Positions 1-9,258 of a stretch of DNA of 37,561 nt are shown here, in pieces; the stretch's first letter is position 1, and each line of letters starts with the position of its first letter. This DNA is from Phycisphaerae bacterium. Lineage in GTDB: Bacteria > Planctomycetota > Phycisphaerae > Phycisphaerales > SM1A02. Both the position numbers and the translations under genes were made by a program. Location: assembly GCA_016873335.1 (NCBI GenBank), contig VGXN01000013.1, positions 1 to 37,561 on the forward strand, in the 5' to 3' direction. The notes beneath the pieces were generated by a model. It did not search any database and had not been told where the DNA came from. It was given only the letters and a program-made list of their open reading frames with translations.

Positions 1-1447
1 TGCGCGTTTCCCCGCTCTCCACGTCGAAGAGTGAAATCTGGTTCGACCGGCCGGTGGGATCGCTGTTCGCGAAGGCGATCCAACTCGAGTCATGGCTCCA
101 CCGCGGATTCGGTGGGTTGTCGTTCCACGCCTCACGGATGACCAGCTTGCTCTCGCCCGATGCAACGTCCACGAGATAGAGAGAGTTGTTGCTTCCTGCG
201 TAGGCGATCCACTTCGAGTCAGGACTCCAATTGATGTCGCTCTTGAACGTTCCTTCCTTTGTCAACTGCTTGCGCTCGCCCGATCCATCGGTTGCCAGCG
301 CAAAGAGGTCGTAGCCACCTTCCGCATTGTCGCCGCAGTACGCGATCCACTTGCTATCGGGGCTCCAGGTCGGCTCGCGTTCGAACACGCCGTTCGTGCC
401 GGTGAGATTTCTGGGAATGCCGTTCTCGGCCGGCAGCGTCCAGATGTCGCCGCGCGCACTGACGACAGCGCGTTTGCCCGAAGGGGAGATGTCCCACGCA
501 TCGATGAAGTTGCCCGCTTCAACGACTTGCGGTCGCAGTCGCGCGCGCGCCCCCGGCACCTGCACGGGCACCACGCGCACCTTCCGGTTGGCGAGGTCGA
601 GCACCTTCAGATCGGATCCCTGCTGGAAGACGATCTCGCCACCGCTGCCGTCGTCCGGACCGACCGATGGCCACTTCACATCGAAGTCGCTGAAGTTGGT
701 GATTTGCTTGCGGTTGCCGCCGCGCGCATCACAGCTCCAAATGTTCAAGCGATGCTCGGGACCCGCATCGCTCAGGTAGTAGAGCGTTGACCCATGCCAC
801 ATTGGGATGGTGTCCGTGCCCTCCCACTGCGTGACGCGCTGTGCCGTGTTTTCCTTCAGGTCGTACACCCAGATGTCCGTCGCCATGCCGCCGCGGTACC
901 GCTTCCATGTGCGCGTATCCGTGGAATGCGGCGTGTAGGCGAGATACCGCCCATCGGCGCTGACCGTGGGATTTGCACCGTAAGGAACAGGAAACTCATC
1001 GGGCAGTCCGCCGGCGGCGTTCACCGCGAAGATCTGCGGTGCGCGGGGATAGGTGCCCATGCCGCTTGCACTGAAAAGAATGCGACCATCTGCCATCCAA
1101 TCGGTGGGCAGTTCGGTGGTTGGGTGATAGGTCACGCGCACGGGAATGCCGCCCGTGATCGGCGTCACATAAATGTCGCGGTTGCCTTCGTAGTTGCCGA
1201 GGAACGCGATCGACTTTCCATCGGGCGAGAATCGTGGGAACGCCTCGGTGCCTGGTGGATCCGCGACAGGCTGCGCGGTGCCGCCATTTCGATCGACCGT
1301 CCATAGGCCATTGGCGTACGCGAAGACGATTCGATCGCCACTGATGTCGGGGTAGCGCAGCATGGCGGCTGCGGGCGGTGCCGCGGTTGGATCAGGCGAC
1401 TGAAGCAGAGCGCATGCGGCGACAAGAGTGGCGTGTGTGTGGATCAT
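1..1447 (-). CDS. Tricorn-like protease, N-terminal part (cut by window edge)
   Basis: Partial gene running off the left edge; about 482 codons are visible. The translation repeats WD40/TolB-like beta-propeller strands such as FPRFSPDGKSIAFLGNYEGN, WSPDSKWIAYCGDN and WSPDSKWIAYAGSN, with the Tricorn-type opening MLRYPDISGDRIVFAYANGLW. Tricorn-family peptidases (S41) trim oligopeptides; bacterial homologues carry a PDZ and a Ser protease domain after the propeller, which here would lie outside the window. The N-terminus holds a short hydrophobic stretch ending in LVAAC, so export, perhaps as a lipoprotein, is possible, but the n-region has no positive charge. ATG at 1447 is chosen; an in-frame GTG at 1489 is an alternative, and neither has a clear Shine-Dalgarno sequence. 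The gene starts 65 bp downstream of a tRNA-Ser on the same strand. A plain TolB-like propeller protein cannot be excluded. Confidence 0.8.
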   Translation of the reverse strand, partial: MIHTHATLVAACALLQSPDPTAAPPAAAMLRYPDISGDRIVFAYANGLWTVDRNGGTAQPVADPPGTEAFPRFSPDGKSIAFLGNYEGNRDIYVTPITGGIPVRVTYHPTTELPTDWMADGRILFSASGMGTYPRAPQIFAVNAAGGLPDEFPVPYGANPTVSADGRYLAYTPHSTDTRTWKRYRGGMATDIWVYDLKENTAQRVTQWEGTDTIPMWHGSTLYYLSDAGPEHRLNIWSCDARGGNRKQITNFSDFDVKWPSVGPDDGSGGEIVFQQGSDLKVLDLANRKVRVVPVQVPGARARLRPQVVEAGNFIDAWDISPSGKRAVVSARGDIWTLPAENGIPRNLTGTNGVFEREPTWSPDSKWIAYCGDNAEGGYDLFALATDGSGERKQLTKEGTFKSDINWSPDSKWIAYAGSNNSLYLVDVASGESKLVIREAWNDNPPNPRWSHDSSWIAFANSDPTGRSNQISLFDVESGETR

Positions 1448-1512
1448 GTGAGGAATGAAGATGGTGGTGTGATCGAGTACGAGGCGCACTCGGTTGCTCG
1501 GCGAGGCGAAAG

Positions 1513-1599
1513 CGGTGGGGGTGGGATTCGAACCCACGATGCCCTTTCGGGCATACCGGATTTCAAGTCAGGCGCGTTCAACCGCTCTGCCACCCCACC
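1513..1599 (-). tRNA. tRNA-Ser (anticodon TGA)
   Basis: An 87-nt class II tRNA. The acceptor stem GGTGGGG pairs fully with CCCCACC, the discriminator base is G, and no CCA is encoded. The T arm is GTGGG-TTCGAAT-CCCAC, the long variable arm is ATGCCC-GAAA-GGGCAT, and the anticodon loop is CTTGAAA with TGA at 1563-1565. The long variable arm and the loop identify serine, reading UCA/UCG-type codons. The anticodon stem CCTGA/TCCGG contains one U-C mismatch, and the D stem GCA/CGC an A-C mismatch. It sits 17 bp after the sensor kinase stop codon and before the Tricorn-like gene, so it may be co-transcribed or act as a processing point. Confidence 0.93.
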
Positions 1600-1616
1600 G
1601 AGGGGAAGACCGAAGT

Positions 1617-4529
1617 CTAGCAATCGTGCGCTGCGGCGTTCGGAGCGCACAAGCGAAGAAGCCGCGCGCGCGGCACGGGCAGGATGCCCTGATCGTCGAA
1701 GCCTGCCGCGGTGCAGCGGTCGCGGTCATCGACCGCCCCGTCCTCGGTGAGGGCAATCAGCCTGCCGCGGAACCCGCTTGCACGAAGTTCGCGTGCCGTG
1801 TCATAGCCGGCGAGGTCTGGCAATCGCATGTCGACGAGAATCGCGTTGAAGCGCTCATGGTGGCTCGTGAGGTCCGCGGCAGCGAATGCCTCGGACGGCG
1901 TGCTCACCGAAAGTACGGATGCACCCGCCTGCCTCAGCACCGCTGCGATTTCCGCCGCGTGCTCCTGCAGACCCACGAGGAGCACATCGCGTCCGTCGAG
2001 GCGGATGGGCTGATCCACGTCCTCGGTGGCGACCGCGATTGCCGAAGTGGCCAGCGGCGCGCGCATGGAGAAGGTGAACGCGCTGCCGCTGCCGAGTTCC
2101 GAGTGCAGCGCGATGCTGCCGTCGAGCAGATGCGCCAAACGCTGCGAAATGGCAAGGCCGAGTCCCGTGCCGCCGTGGCGCCGCGCCGTCGATGGAGTTG
2201 CCTGTGCAAAGTCGACGAACAGAGATGCCGCTTGCTCGGGGGAAATGCCGATCCCCGTGTCGCGAACGATGAAGTCGGCGCAGAGGGTGTCGCCCTCGAT
2301 TCGCGTGCGAAGGTCCACGGTCACGGATCCTCGCTCGGTGAACTTGATCGCGTTGCCGATGAGGTTCACGAGCACCTGTCGGATGCGCAGCGGATCCGTC
2401 AGCACCGCAGGATCGTCCTCCGTCTCGCGGCGGATTGTGAATGCCAGCCCGCGCGCCTTCGCGCGCGCTGCCATGAGCGTGCTCACCTCATCGAGCACTT
2501 CGCCCAGTTTCACCTCGATGCGTTCGATGCGAAGGCGACCTGCCTCGATGCGCGTGATATCCAGAATGTCGTTGAGCACCTCGAGCAGGTGTTCGCCATT
2601 TCGGCGGATCGTGCGCGCGAACTCCGCGCGTTCCACTTCTGGCGCGCCCTCTTCGAGCAGAAGATCTGCGCAGCCGAGGATGCTCGTCATGGGCGTCCGG
2701 ATTTCGTGGCTGACATTCGACAGGAACGAGGTCTTGAGCGTGTTGGTTCGTTCCAAGTCGATGCGCGCGCGGTCGAGTGCGCGCATGGCCGCCTCGCGCT
2801 CGGTGACATCGACCGCCACGAGCAGATAGCCGAGCAGTTCGCCGCGTACATCGCGCCATGGGCTCGCCGCCACATTGACTCGGCGCGAACCGCCGGATGG
2901 GCGTTGCCATGTCCAGTCAGCCGAGAAGCCGCGCACATCTTGCGCAAGTGCGGCGAGCGCCTCCTGCGCCGATGCGCTGCCGTGCGGCTCCAATGCCTTT
3001 CGCAGTTCCGCCGCATCGAAGAGGTCAGCCGCGTGCATGCGACGGATCACCTCGGGTGCGGTGCGACCCGTCAGCCGTTCCGCGCCGCGATTGAAGATGG
3101 TGATGCGACCGTCCGTGTCGGTGGCGATGATGGCGACCTGTCCACCGCCCGCAATGAGCTGTTCGAGTTGGCTTCGTGCGCGCGCGCTTCCGCGCGCCTT
3201 CTGCGAGGAGACCTGCGCGAAGTAGGTGGTCGATCCAAGCAATGCGGATGTCGCGAGCATCGCTGCGAACAACAAGTTCGGGAGCGTCGATGCTTCGCCT
3301 GCAATGAGGGTCTCCGCGGGTGCGACGCGCGCCTGCAGCGTGTTGCCGCCGACGGTGATGTCCTGTCCGGGCGTCACGATGGAAGGACCGTCTTTGCCGC
3401 CGCGTTCCCAAACCATCCTGCCCTCAAAGAACACCTCGGTTTCGTAGGGCTCGTTGAACGATGTGGACCAGGGACCCATGCCGCGGCGCATGCTGAGGAG
3501 CGCCACGAGACTGCCGCGCGATCCTGCGGGCGTTGCAGCCACGAGCGCGGAGTCGTCGCCGCCTGTGCTGATGGGGCCGACGAACGCGACCTCTCGTGAA
3601 GAGTGCGCACGCGCGATCGCTTCATCGGCTGAGGCGCTGGGAACGCTGGTGCGGGTGTCCGAGGCAGCCTCGTTTGCCCAGGTGATCTTGCCGTTGTTTT
3701 CAACCCACTGGAGCATCACGAGCGAGGGATGCGCACCGCGCAGCAGAGTGGACTGCTGTTCCAGATCGCCCTCTTCACTCGGGACGGGCGCATCGAGCGT
3801 CTTGCTGAACTGCAGCATCGAACTGGCGAGCCGCGCGAAGTTTTCGCGCACGAACGCCGCGAGCGCACGCTGATTCGCCGTCGTCTCGCGGCGGATCGAG
3901 TTGAGCGATTCAGTCCGCAGGCGATGCCATGCTGACGTCGACAGCGCGGCAAGCAGGATCACGAGGCTGAGTCCTGCCCACCGTGGAAGTCCGAGGCTGC
4001 GCTCAGGCGCGCTCGCCCAACTGCCCAGAAGCAGTGCGAGACCTGCAGCAAGCCCTGAGAGCGCGATCGCGCCATGCATCTCGCCGAGGTGGTCGATGGG
4101 CGTGACTGCCAATGGAGATGGCGTCGGCGCAAGCAGCGAGAGGGTTCCGACCGCAATCACGCCACTTGCGAGCGCTGCGGTGATCCAACGTCCGCGCGCC
4201 GCGTCCAATGCGGCGAGCATGCAGGTGCCGCTCAGGAGCCCCAGCAGCAGCGCCAGCGCTCCTGCCGCTTGACCTGCCGCGATCCAGCCGATGGTCGCCG
4301 CCGTCAGGAATGCGGCGAGCCATGGACGCAGCGCGAGCCACGCGCGCCAGCGGGGGAGCGCAACGAGTGCACACGAAAGCAGAAGAACGAGACCGAGGAG
4401 CAGACGACCGGATCGCGCATCGATGCCGGCGACACTGTGGGTGTACCGCACCGTGAGGAGGAAGGACACGCCGCCGATCAGCGCGGCACCCGCAGCACAG
4501 CGCCCGGTGAAGAGCGCAAAGCGGTTCAT
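1617..4529 (-). CDS. Membrane-bound hybrid sensor histidine kinase
   Basis: 970 aa. The N-terminal ~205 residues contain several hydrophobic segments (roughly 7-8 helices), followed by a CHASE-like extracytoplasmic region to about residue 410. A further membrane segment, a PAS domain (about 455-580, with ITIFNRGAERLTG), HisKA, HATPase and a receiver-like domain follow. The phosphoacceptor His is in SHEIRTPM at about residue 608; the N box VNLIGNAIKF and the G boxes DTGIGIS and GGTGLGLAIS are intact, so autokinase activity is expected. The C-terminal receiver keeps a candidate Asp (ILVDMRLPD, about D900) but lacks the usual N-terminal acidic pair and the conserved Lys. ATG 4529 overlaps the upstream glucosidase stop (ATGA) and has GGAG 8 bp upstream. 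Stop codon TAG. No separate response regulator is nearby; the signal sensed is unknown. Confidence 0.9.
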   Translation of the reverse strand: MNRFALFTGRCAAGAALIGGVSFLLTVRYTHSVAGIDARSGRLLLGLVLLLSCALVALPRWRAWLALRPWLAAFLTAATIGWIAAGQAAGALALLLGLLSGTCMLAALDAARGRWITAALASGVIAVGTLSLLAPTPSPLAVTPIDHLGEMHGAIALSGLAAGLALLLGSWASAPERSLGLPRWAGLSLVILLAALSTSAWHRLRTESLNSIRRETTANQRALAAFVRENFARLASSMLQFSKTLDAPVPSEEGDLEQQSTLLRGAHPSLVMLQWVENNGKITWANEAASDTRTSVPSASADEAIARAHSSREVAFVGPISTGGDDSALVAATPAGSRGSLVALLSMRRGMGPWSTSFNEPYETEVFFEGRMVWERGGKDGPSIVTPGQDITVGGNTLQARVAPAETLIAGEASTLPNLLFAAMLATSALLGSTTYFAQVSSQKARGSARARSQLEQLIAGGGQVAIIATDTDGRITIFNRGAERLTGRTAPEVIRRMHAADLFDAAELRKALEPHGSASAQEALAALAQDVRGFSADWTWQRPSGGSRRVNVAASPWRDVRGELLGYLLVAVDVTEREAAMRALDRARIDLERTNTLKTSFLSNVSHEIRTPMTSILGCADLLLEEGAPEVERAEFARTIRRNGEHLLEVLNDILDITRIEAGRLRIERIEVKLGEVLDEVSTLMAARAKARGLAFTIRRETEDDPAVLTDPLRIRQVLVNLIGNAIKFTERGSVTVDLRTRIEGDTLCADFIVRDTGIGISPEQAASLFVDFAQATPSTARRHGGTGLGLAISQRLAHLLDGSIALHSELGSGSAFTFSMRAPLATSAIAVATEDVDQPIRLDGRDVLLVGLQEHAAEIAAVLRQAGASVLSVSTPSEAFAAADLTSHHERFNAILVDMRLPDLAGYDTARELRASGFRGRLIALTEDGAVDDRDRCTAAGFDDQGILPVPRARLLRLCAPNAAAHDC

Positions 4530-7216
4530 GACGCGGCTCCACGCCGACCGAGTTGCCCGATCAGCCACACGACCATGGCTGTCCATCCGGTCTGGTGCGA
4601 TGCGCCGCACCCACGCCCCGTGTTGCCGTCGAAGTACTCGTGAAAGAGCAGTTTGTCGTTGAAGTGCGGATCGTTCTGCAGTTTGGAGTGCTCTCCAAGA
4701 CAGGGCCGCTTGCCGGCAGCATCCTTTCGGAAGAGTTGGAGCAGCCGATTCGCCACCTCGCGCCCTGCGTCGGCGAGCGTCACCATGCGCCCCGAGCCGA
4801 CAGGGCACTCGATCTTGAACTCATCGCCGTAGTAACTGTGGAATTGCTGCAGACTCTCGATGAACAGGAAGTTGACGGGCATCCAGATCGGTCCACGCCA
4901 GTTGCTGTTGCCGCCGAATGTCGTCGTGATGCTCTCACTTGGGGAATAGCGCACATCCATCGTCTTGCCTTCATGCCAGAAAACGAAAGGGTTGTCCTCG
5001 AGTGTGCGCGACATCGAACGCACGCCAAACGGCGAAAGGAACTGCTTCTCATCGAGCATGCGGCTCAGCAGGCACTTCATGCGGTGTCCACGCAGCAGCG
5101 AGAACAGCCTGAGGTCGCCGCTGCCGCCGACATTCCAGTGCGAGACAAGCTTCGCCAAGTCCGGATGCGTTGCGAAGACGCGTTCGATATGCGCGGCGAA
5201 CACGGGGGCCAGTGCGATGCGCCGCGGATCCATCACCGATACGGCCGTCATGGGCAGAAGCCCAACCACCGACTGAAGTCTCATGACAAGGACTGAACCA
5301 TCCTCGAATCGAAGTCGGTCGTAATAGAACCTGTCCGTCTCGTCCCACAGCCCTGTGCCAGTGCCCGCGAAGTCGGCCATGGCACCAGCGATCTCGAGGA
5401 AGTGATCGAAGAACTTGATCGCCATGTCCTGATACGCAGGCTCATGCAGCGACAGTTCGACAGACAGTCGCATCATGTTCAGCGCGAACATGCCCATCCA
5501 TCCAGTGCCATCGGCCTGCTGCAAGGTGGCGCCTGCGGGCAGATCCGCGCTGCGATCAAAGACGCCGACATTGTCGAGCCCAAGGAAGCCGCCCGCGAAC
5601 AGGTTTCGGCCATCCATGTCCTTGCGATTCACCCACCAAGTGAAGTTCAGCAGCAGGCGGTGGAACGCGCTTCGCAGGAAGTCGAGATCGTCGGCGCGCC
5701 CCGCCGCACGATCACACTCCAGTATGCGCAGTACGGCCCAGGCGTGCACGGGCGGGTTCACATCGCTCAACGCCCACTCGTAGGCGGGGATCTGTCCGCT
5801 CGAGTGCATCGAGCCTTCACCGAGCAGTTGCAGCAGTTGTCGTTTGCTCTCGACCGGATCGATGGGTGCGAGCGCCGCACAGTGGAATGCAAGATCCCAT
5901 GCCGCGTACCAGGGGTACTCCCAGGAGTCGGGCATGAGGTACACGCCATCGTTCTCCAGGTGTCGCCACTCCGCGTTGCGACCCTTGCGGCGGACATCGG
6001 GTGGTGGCGGGAGCCCCGGATCGCCATCGAGCCAGCGCGCGACATCGAAGTGGTACGCCTGCTGCGACCAGAGAAGTCCCGCCCACGCCTGCCGCTGGAT
6101 CAGGCGCAGTTCCGCGTCATCGATGCCGTGCTGGACGGCGCCGTAATAGTCGTCCGCATCCTTCGCGCGCGCAGCCCGTACTCCATCAAAGTCCTTGAAC
6201 GCATCCGCCGACCCATCCGGATGCAGCCGCATGCGCACGGTGACGGACTTGCCCGCAGGAATGTCGAACACATGGTGCGCAGACATCTTGGTGCCACTTC
6301 TGGAGGACGCCACGCACTGCTGTGAGCCCGAGATGACAAAGTCCCCGATCCCGTCCTTGAATGTCCTTCCATCGCGCGGCTTGCCGAACAGACGCTCGAT
6401 GTTGGTGTCGTTCTCGCAGAACAGCAGTTCGGGCGAGCCATCGAAGCGCGCGCGCATCGGTGCCCAGCCGCTTCGCTGCACCAGCACATCCTTGCCATCG
6501 GCGCGGAGCACAGGACGCTCGGTCGAGCCGGTCCAGGTCCATGTGTTTCGCCAGACGATCGTCGGCAGCACATGGATGCTTGCGCGCTCCGGCGCGCGGT
6601 TGGTGATCGTCACCGTCATCAGGATGTCGTCGGGCGCAGCCTTCGCGTACTCCACCTCGACATCGAAGTAGTAGTCGTCATCGAGCACGCCCGTGTCGAG
6701 CAGTTCGAATTCACGCTCCAGTTTGCTGCGCGAGGCGTTCACGCGCACGAGTTCGTCGTAGGGGAAACGCCGCTGCGGGTACTTGTAGAGCATGCGCGCG
6801 AGTGCTCCGCTCGGCAGCGCATCCAGGAACCAGTAGAGCTCCTTCACGTCCTCCCCGTGATTGCCTTGGCTGTTGGTGAGTCCGAAGAGCCGTTCCTTCA
6901 GGATCGGATCGCGACCATTCCAGAGCGCGACCGAGAGGCAGAGCAACTGTTCACGGTCGCAGAAGCCTGCCAGTCCGTCTTCGCCCCAGCGGTACGCCCG
7001 ACTTCGCGCGTGGTCATGCGGGAAGGAGTCCCATGCGGCACCTTCGGCCGAATAGTCCTCGCGCACGGTGCCCCATTGGCGGTCGGCGAGAAATGTTCCG
7101 AAACGGCGCCATGCAGCGCGCCCCGCATCCGCGTCGGCGAGTCGCGCATGCTCCGCGGTGGTGCGTGTCGCTGCCGTGTTCACGACTCGCTTTGCATCAC
7201 GTTTGGCATCGCTCAT
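4526..7216 (-). CDS. GH63-type alpha-glucosidase (MGH1-like)
   Basis: 896 aa. The C-terminal half is an (alpha/alpha)6 glucosidase domain of the GH63/MGH1 type. PDSWEYPWYAAWDLAFH (about 428-445) holds the likely catalytic acid Asp, QIPAYEWALSDVNPPVHAW follows, and near the end (about 864-881) DGNTGRGCGASHQTGWT flanks a conserved Glu in HEYFDGN. The N-terminal part is beta-rich and begins after an RLADADAGRAAWRRFG-type helix. This long bacterial form is usually labelled only glucosidase; whether it acts on glycogen fragments, glucosylglycerate or other alpha-glucosides cannot be read from sequence. ATG 7216 overlaps the debranching enzyme stop (ATGA) and has AGGAG 7 bp upstream, so I reject the open frame further upstream. 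No signal peptide, so cytoplasmic. Its placement with a debranching enzyme supports a role in intracellular alpha-glucan breakdown. Confidence 0.88.
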   Translation of the reverse strand: MSDAKRDAKRVVNTAATRTTAEHARLADADAGRAAWRRFGTFLADRQWGTVREDYSAEGAAWDSFPHDHARSRAYRWGEDGLAGFCDREQLLCLSVALWNGRDPILKERLFGLTNSQGNHGEDVKELYWFLDALPSGALARMLYKYPQRRFPYDELVRVNASRSKLEREFELLDTGVLDDDYYFDVEVEYAKAAPDDILMTVTITNRAPERASIHVLPTIVWRNTWTWTGSTERPVLRADGKDVLVQRSGWAPMRARFDGSPELLFCENDTNIERLFGKPRDGRTFKDGIGDFVISGSQQCVASSRSGTKMSAHHVFDIPAGKSVTVRMRLHPDGSADAFKDFDGVRAARAKDADDYYGAVQHGIDDAELRLIQRQAWAGLLWSQQAYHFDVARWLDGDPGLPPPPDVRRKGRNAEWRHLENDGVYLMPDSWEYPWYAAWDLAFHCAALAPIDPVESKRQLLQLLGEGSMHSSGQIPAYEWALSDVNPPVHAWAVLRILECDRAAGRADDLDFLRSAFHRLLLNFTWWVNRKDMDGRNLFAGGFLGLDNVGVFDRSADLPAGATLQQADGTGWMGMFALNMMRLSVELSLHEPAYQDMAIKFFDHFLEIAGAMADFAGTGTGLWDETDRFYYDRLRFEDGSVLVMRLQSVVGLLPMTAVSVMDPRRIALAPVFAAHIERVFATHPDLAKLVSHWNVGGSGDLRLFSLLRGHRMKCLLSRMLDEKQFLSPFGVRSMSRTLEDNPFVFWHEGKTMDVRYSPSESITTTFGGNSNWRGPIWMPVNFLFIESLQQFHSYYGDEFKIECPVGSGRMVTLADAGREVANRLLQLFRKDAAGKRPCLGEHSKLQNDPHFNDKLLFHEYFDGNTGRGCGASHQTGWTAMVVWLIGQLGRRGAAS

Positions 7217-9252
7217 GCCTGTGCTCCTGCCCTTCCTCCCGCTGCGAACCCGCTGCCGACGAAGTCGACAATCTCGAGCAGCGATGCGACGCTCCATGCT
7301 TGCCAAGGACAACCTCCCGGTTCGTGGGGCGGATCGCCGCTGAAGACTTCGCTGACGGATCCAAGTCCACTTTCGCGCAGGTGGTTCAAGAACGGATAGA
7401 TGAAATCGATGATGGATTCGCGATTGCCGCCGACCTGCACGTGTGCGCGGACGGCGAGCACGAACAGCCAAGGCCACACGGTGCCTTGGTGGTACGCGCC
7501 GTCGCGCGTGGCGACATCGCCTCCGTAATGTCCACAGTAGCGGGGATCGCGCGGGACCAGCGTGCGAAGTCCCACGGGTGTCCACAGGCGCGACATGCAG
7601 GTCTCCACCATCGTGCTCACCTGACCGCGCGGCAGAAGCTCATCCAGCACGCAGATCGCGAGCAACTGGTTCGGTCGGACGGAAGCATCGCGTCCTGTGG
7701 TGCCATCCAGCGTGTCGAAACAGCAGGAGGTGTCTTCGTTCCAGAACTTTGTGAACGACTTTCGGGCGCGCTCGAGGTCGGCACTCCACTTGCCGTCTGG
7801 TGCGTTCGCATGAGGAGCGAGGTCGGACATTGCCGCGAGTGCGCCGCACCAGAGCGCGTTCACCTCGACCGCCTTGCCGTCGCGTGGCGTGATCGGTCGC
7901 GTGCCGACGCGCGCATCCATCCAGGTCAGCTGTGTTGTCGCATCGCCACCGCGCACAAGTCCATCCGCAGGATCGACGCCGATCCCGTGCAGCGTGCCGC
8001 TTCGGTAGCCCTCGATCACCGCGACAAGGGCGGGCCAGAGCGATCGCAGCCACGCCTCATCCTTCGTGCGCTCGAAGACGCGGCGGGCCATCACCACAAG
8101 CAACAGCGGCGCATCAATGCTGTTGCGTTCCACCTGTTCATCGACACGATCGGGAAAGCGGTTGGGCAGCAAGCCTCCCTCGACCCAGTCGGCAAGCGTG
8201 GACAGGACATCCTTCGCTTCGGCGTGGCGACTCGTGGCGAGCAGCAATCCGTGGACGGACAGCAGCGCGTCGCGGCTCCAATCGGCGAACCAGGGATATC
8301 CCGCAATGATCGAGCAGCCCATGCGTGTGCCGTCGCGGCGTTTGCGGCGGACGATGAACTGATCCGCGGCGCACACAAGCTGTTCGAGCGCGGGGGCTCT
8401 CTCTGGGCACTTCGCCTGCAGAAGCAGCGCATCGATGCGCGCGCGTTCGGCTTCCAAGACCATGCTGCCCGAACGCGACTCCTGCAGTGCCGTCGATGCG
8501 GTCAGCACCACCGAGGTGCCCGGATTGAGGACGACATCGAATCGGACCGCGTTCCAGAGTTGATCTTCAAAGTCGTAGCCGCGCGACTGCTCCTCGGTCA
8601 GCAGCATGCGGGTCCACCAGGTCCCGACAGGTGTCGGCACGGAACGGTCGCACTGAAGGAAGAGGTCCAGCGGTCCGCTGCCGACGCCCAGCGGCCAGCG
8701 GAGGCGCACGCCGCGCTCGATCCTCTCGATCGTGGGAGTTGGTGCGCCCACCCGCCCAAGCGCGTGATGATTGCGGCAATCAACGAGCATGTCGAAGGAG
8801 AGTTGCACGGGACTCGAGGACTGCACGACGCTCCAGATCTGGCAAAGCGTGTCTTCGCCATGCACCATCACGATGCGGCGCTCGAGGAGCGCATCACGCA
8901 GCGACCAGCGCCATGTGGGGACTGATCCGTCGAGGAGAAAGCGCTGGAGCCAAAGGTGTCCACGCGGATTGACCGTGCCATCTGTCCAGCGCGCGGTGGA
9001 GAGTTGGTACGTGCCGTTGCGGTAGTGCGCCGTCGGCACCGCAGCGCCAAGCAGCATGGTGCGGACCGCTGGCGCCTGCGTCGCCACGATGAAATCACCG
9101 TGGTACCGACGGTTGCGTGCCCCAGCGATGGTGCCGCACGCGTAGCTGCCGAGCCCATTCGTGACAAGCCACTCCTGCCGCAGTGCCTGATCACTGTTGC
9201 AAACGCCGCGACCAAAGTCAACGACGCGGAGGTGATGGTTGTCATGTCGCAT
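7213..9252 (-). CDS. Glycogen debranching enzyme (amylo-alpha-1,6-glucosidase, GDE type)
   Basis: 679 aa, with the two-domain layout of archaeal/bacterial GDE (GDE_N_bis plus GDE_C, GH133-like). Family signatures are visible: NGLGSYACGTIAGARNRRYH (32-51), GYPWFADWSRDALLS (about 317-331), TTQLTWMDARVG (about 440) followed by PRDGKAVEVNALW, then GAYHQGTVWPW and DPPHEPGGCPWQAW near the end. The enzyme hydrolyses alpha-1,6 branch points in glycogen; it is cytoplasmic. It begins 6 bp after the prfB stop without a Shine-Dalgarno sequence, so translation probably depends on ribosomes finishing prfB. Its own stop overlaps the glucosidase start. Together with the next gene it suggests glycogen recycling. 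Confidence 0.92.
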   Translation of the reverse strand: MRHDNHHLRVVDFGRGVCNSDQALRQEWLVTNGLGSYACGTIAGARNRRYHGDFIVATQAPAVRTMLLGAAVPTAHYRNGTYQLSTARWTDGTVNPRGHLWLQRFLLDGSVPTWRWSLRDALLERRIVMVHGEDTLCQIWSVVQSSSPVQLSFDMLVDCRNHHALGRVGAPTPTIERIERGVRLRWPLGVGSGPLDLFLQCDRSVPTPVGTWWTRMLLTEEQSRGYDFEDQLWNAVRFDVVLNPGTSVVLTASTALQESRSGSMVLEAERARIDALLLQAKCPERAPALEQLVCAADQFIVRRKRRDGTRMGCSIIAGYPWFADWSRDALLSVHGLLLATSRHAEAKDVLSTLADWVEGGLLPNRFPDRVDEQVERNSIDAPLLLVVMARRVFERTKDEAWLRSLWPALVAVIEGYRSGTLHGIGVDPADGLVRGGDATTQLTWMDARVGTRPITPRDGKAVEVNALWCGALAAMSDLAPHANAPDGKWSADLERARKSFTKFWNEDTSCCFDTLDGTTGRDASVRPNQLLAICVLDELLPRGQVSTMVETCMSRLWTPVGLRTLVPRDPRYCGHYGGDVATRDGAYHQGTVWPWLFVLAVRAHVQVGGNRESIIDFIYPFLNHLRESGLGSVSEVFSGDPPHEPGGCPWQAWSVASLLEIVDFVGSGFAAGGRAGAQA

Positions 9253-9258
9253 GGTGAA

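Noticed and set aside
1494-3599. A 701-codon plus-strand open frame opposite the sensor kinase
   Set aside because: It runs through the tRNA and antisense to a kinase with clear domains; its translation is Arg/Ala/His-rich with no motif, the usual by-product of high G+C codon bias.
7033-8925. A 630-codon plus-strand frame opposite the debranching enzyme
   Set aside because: Antisense to well conserved GDE motifs; Arg/His-rich translation without recognisable structure.
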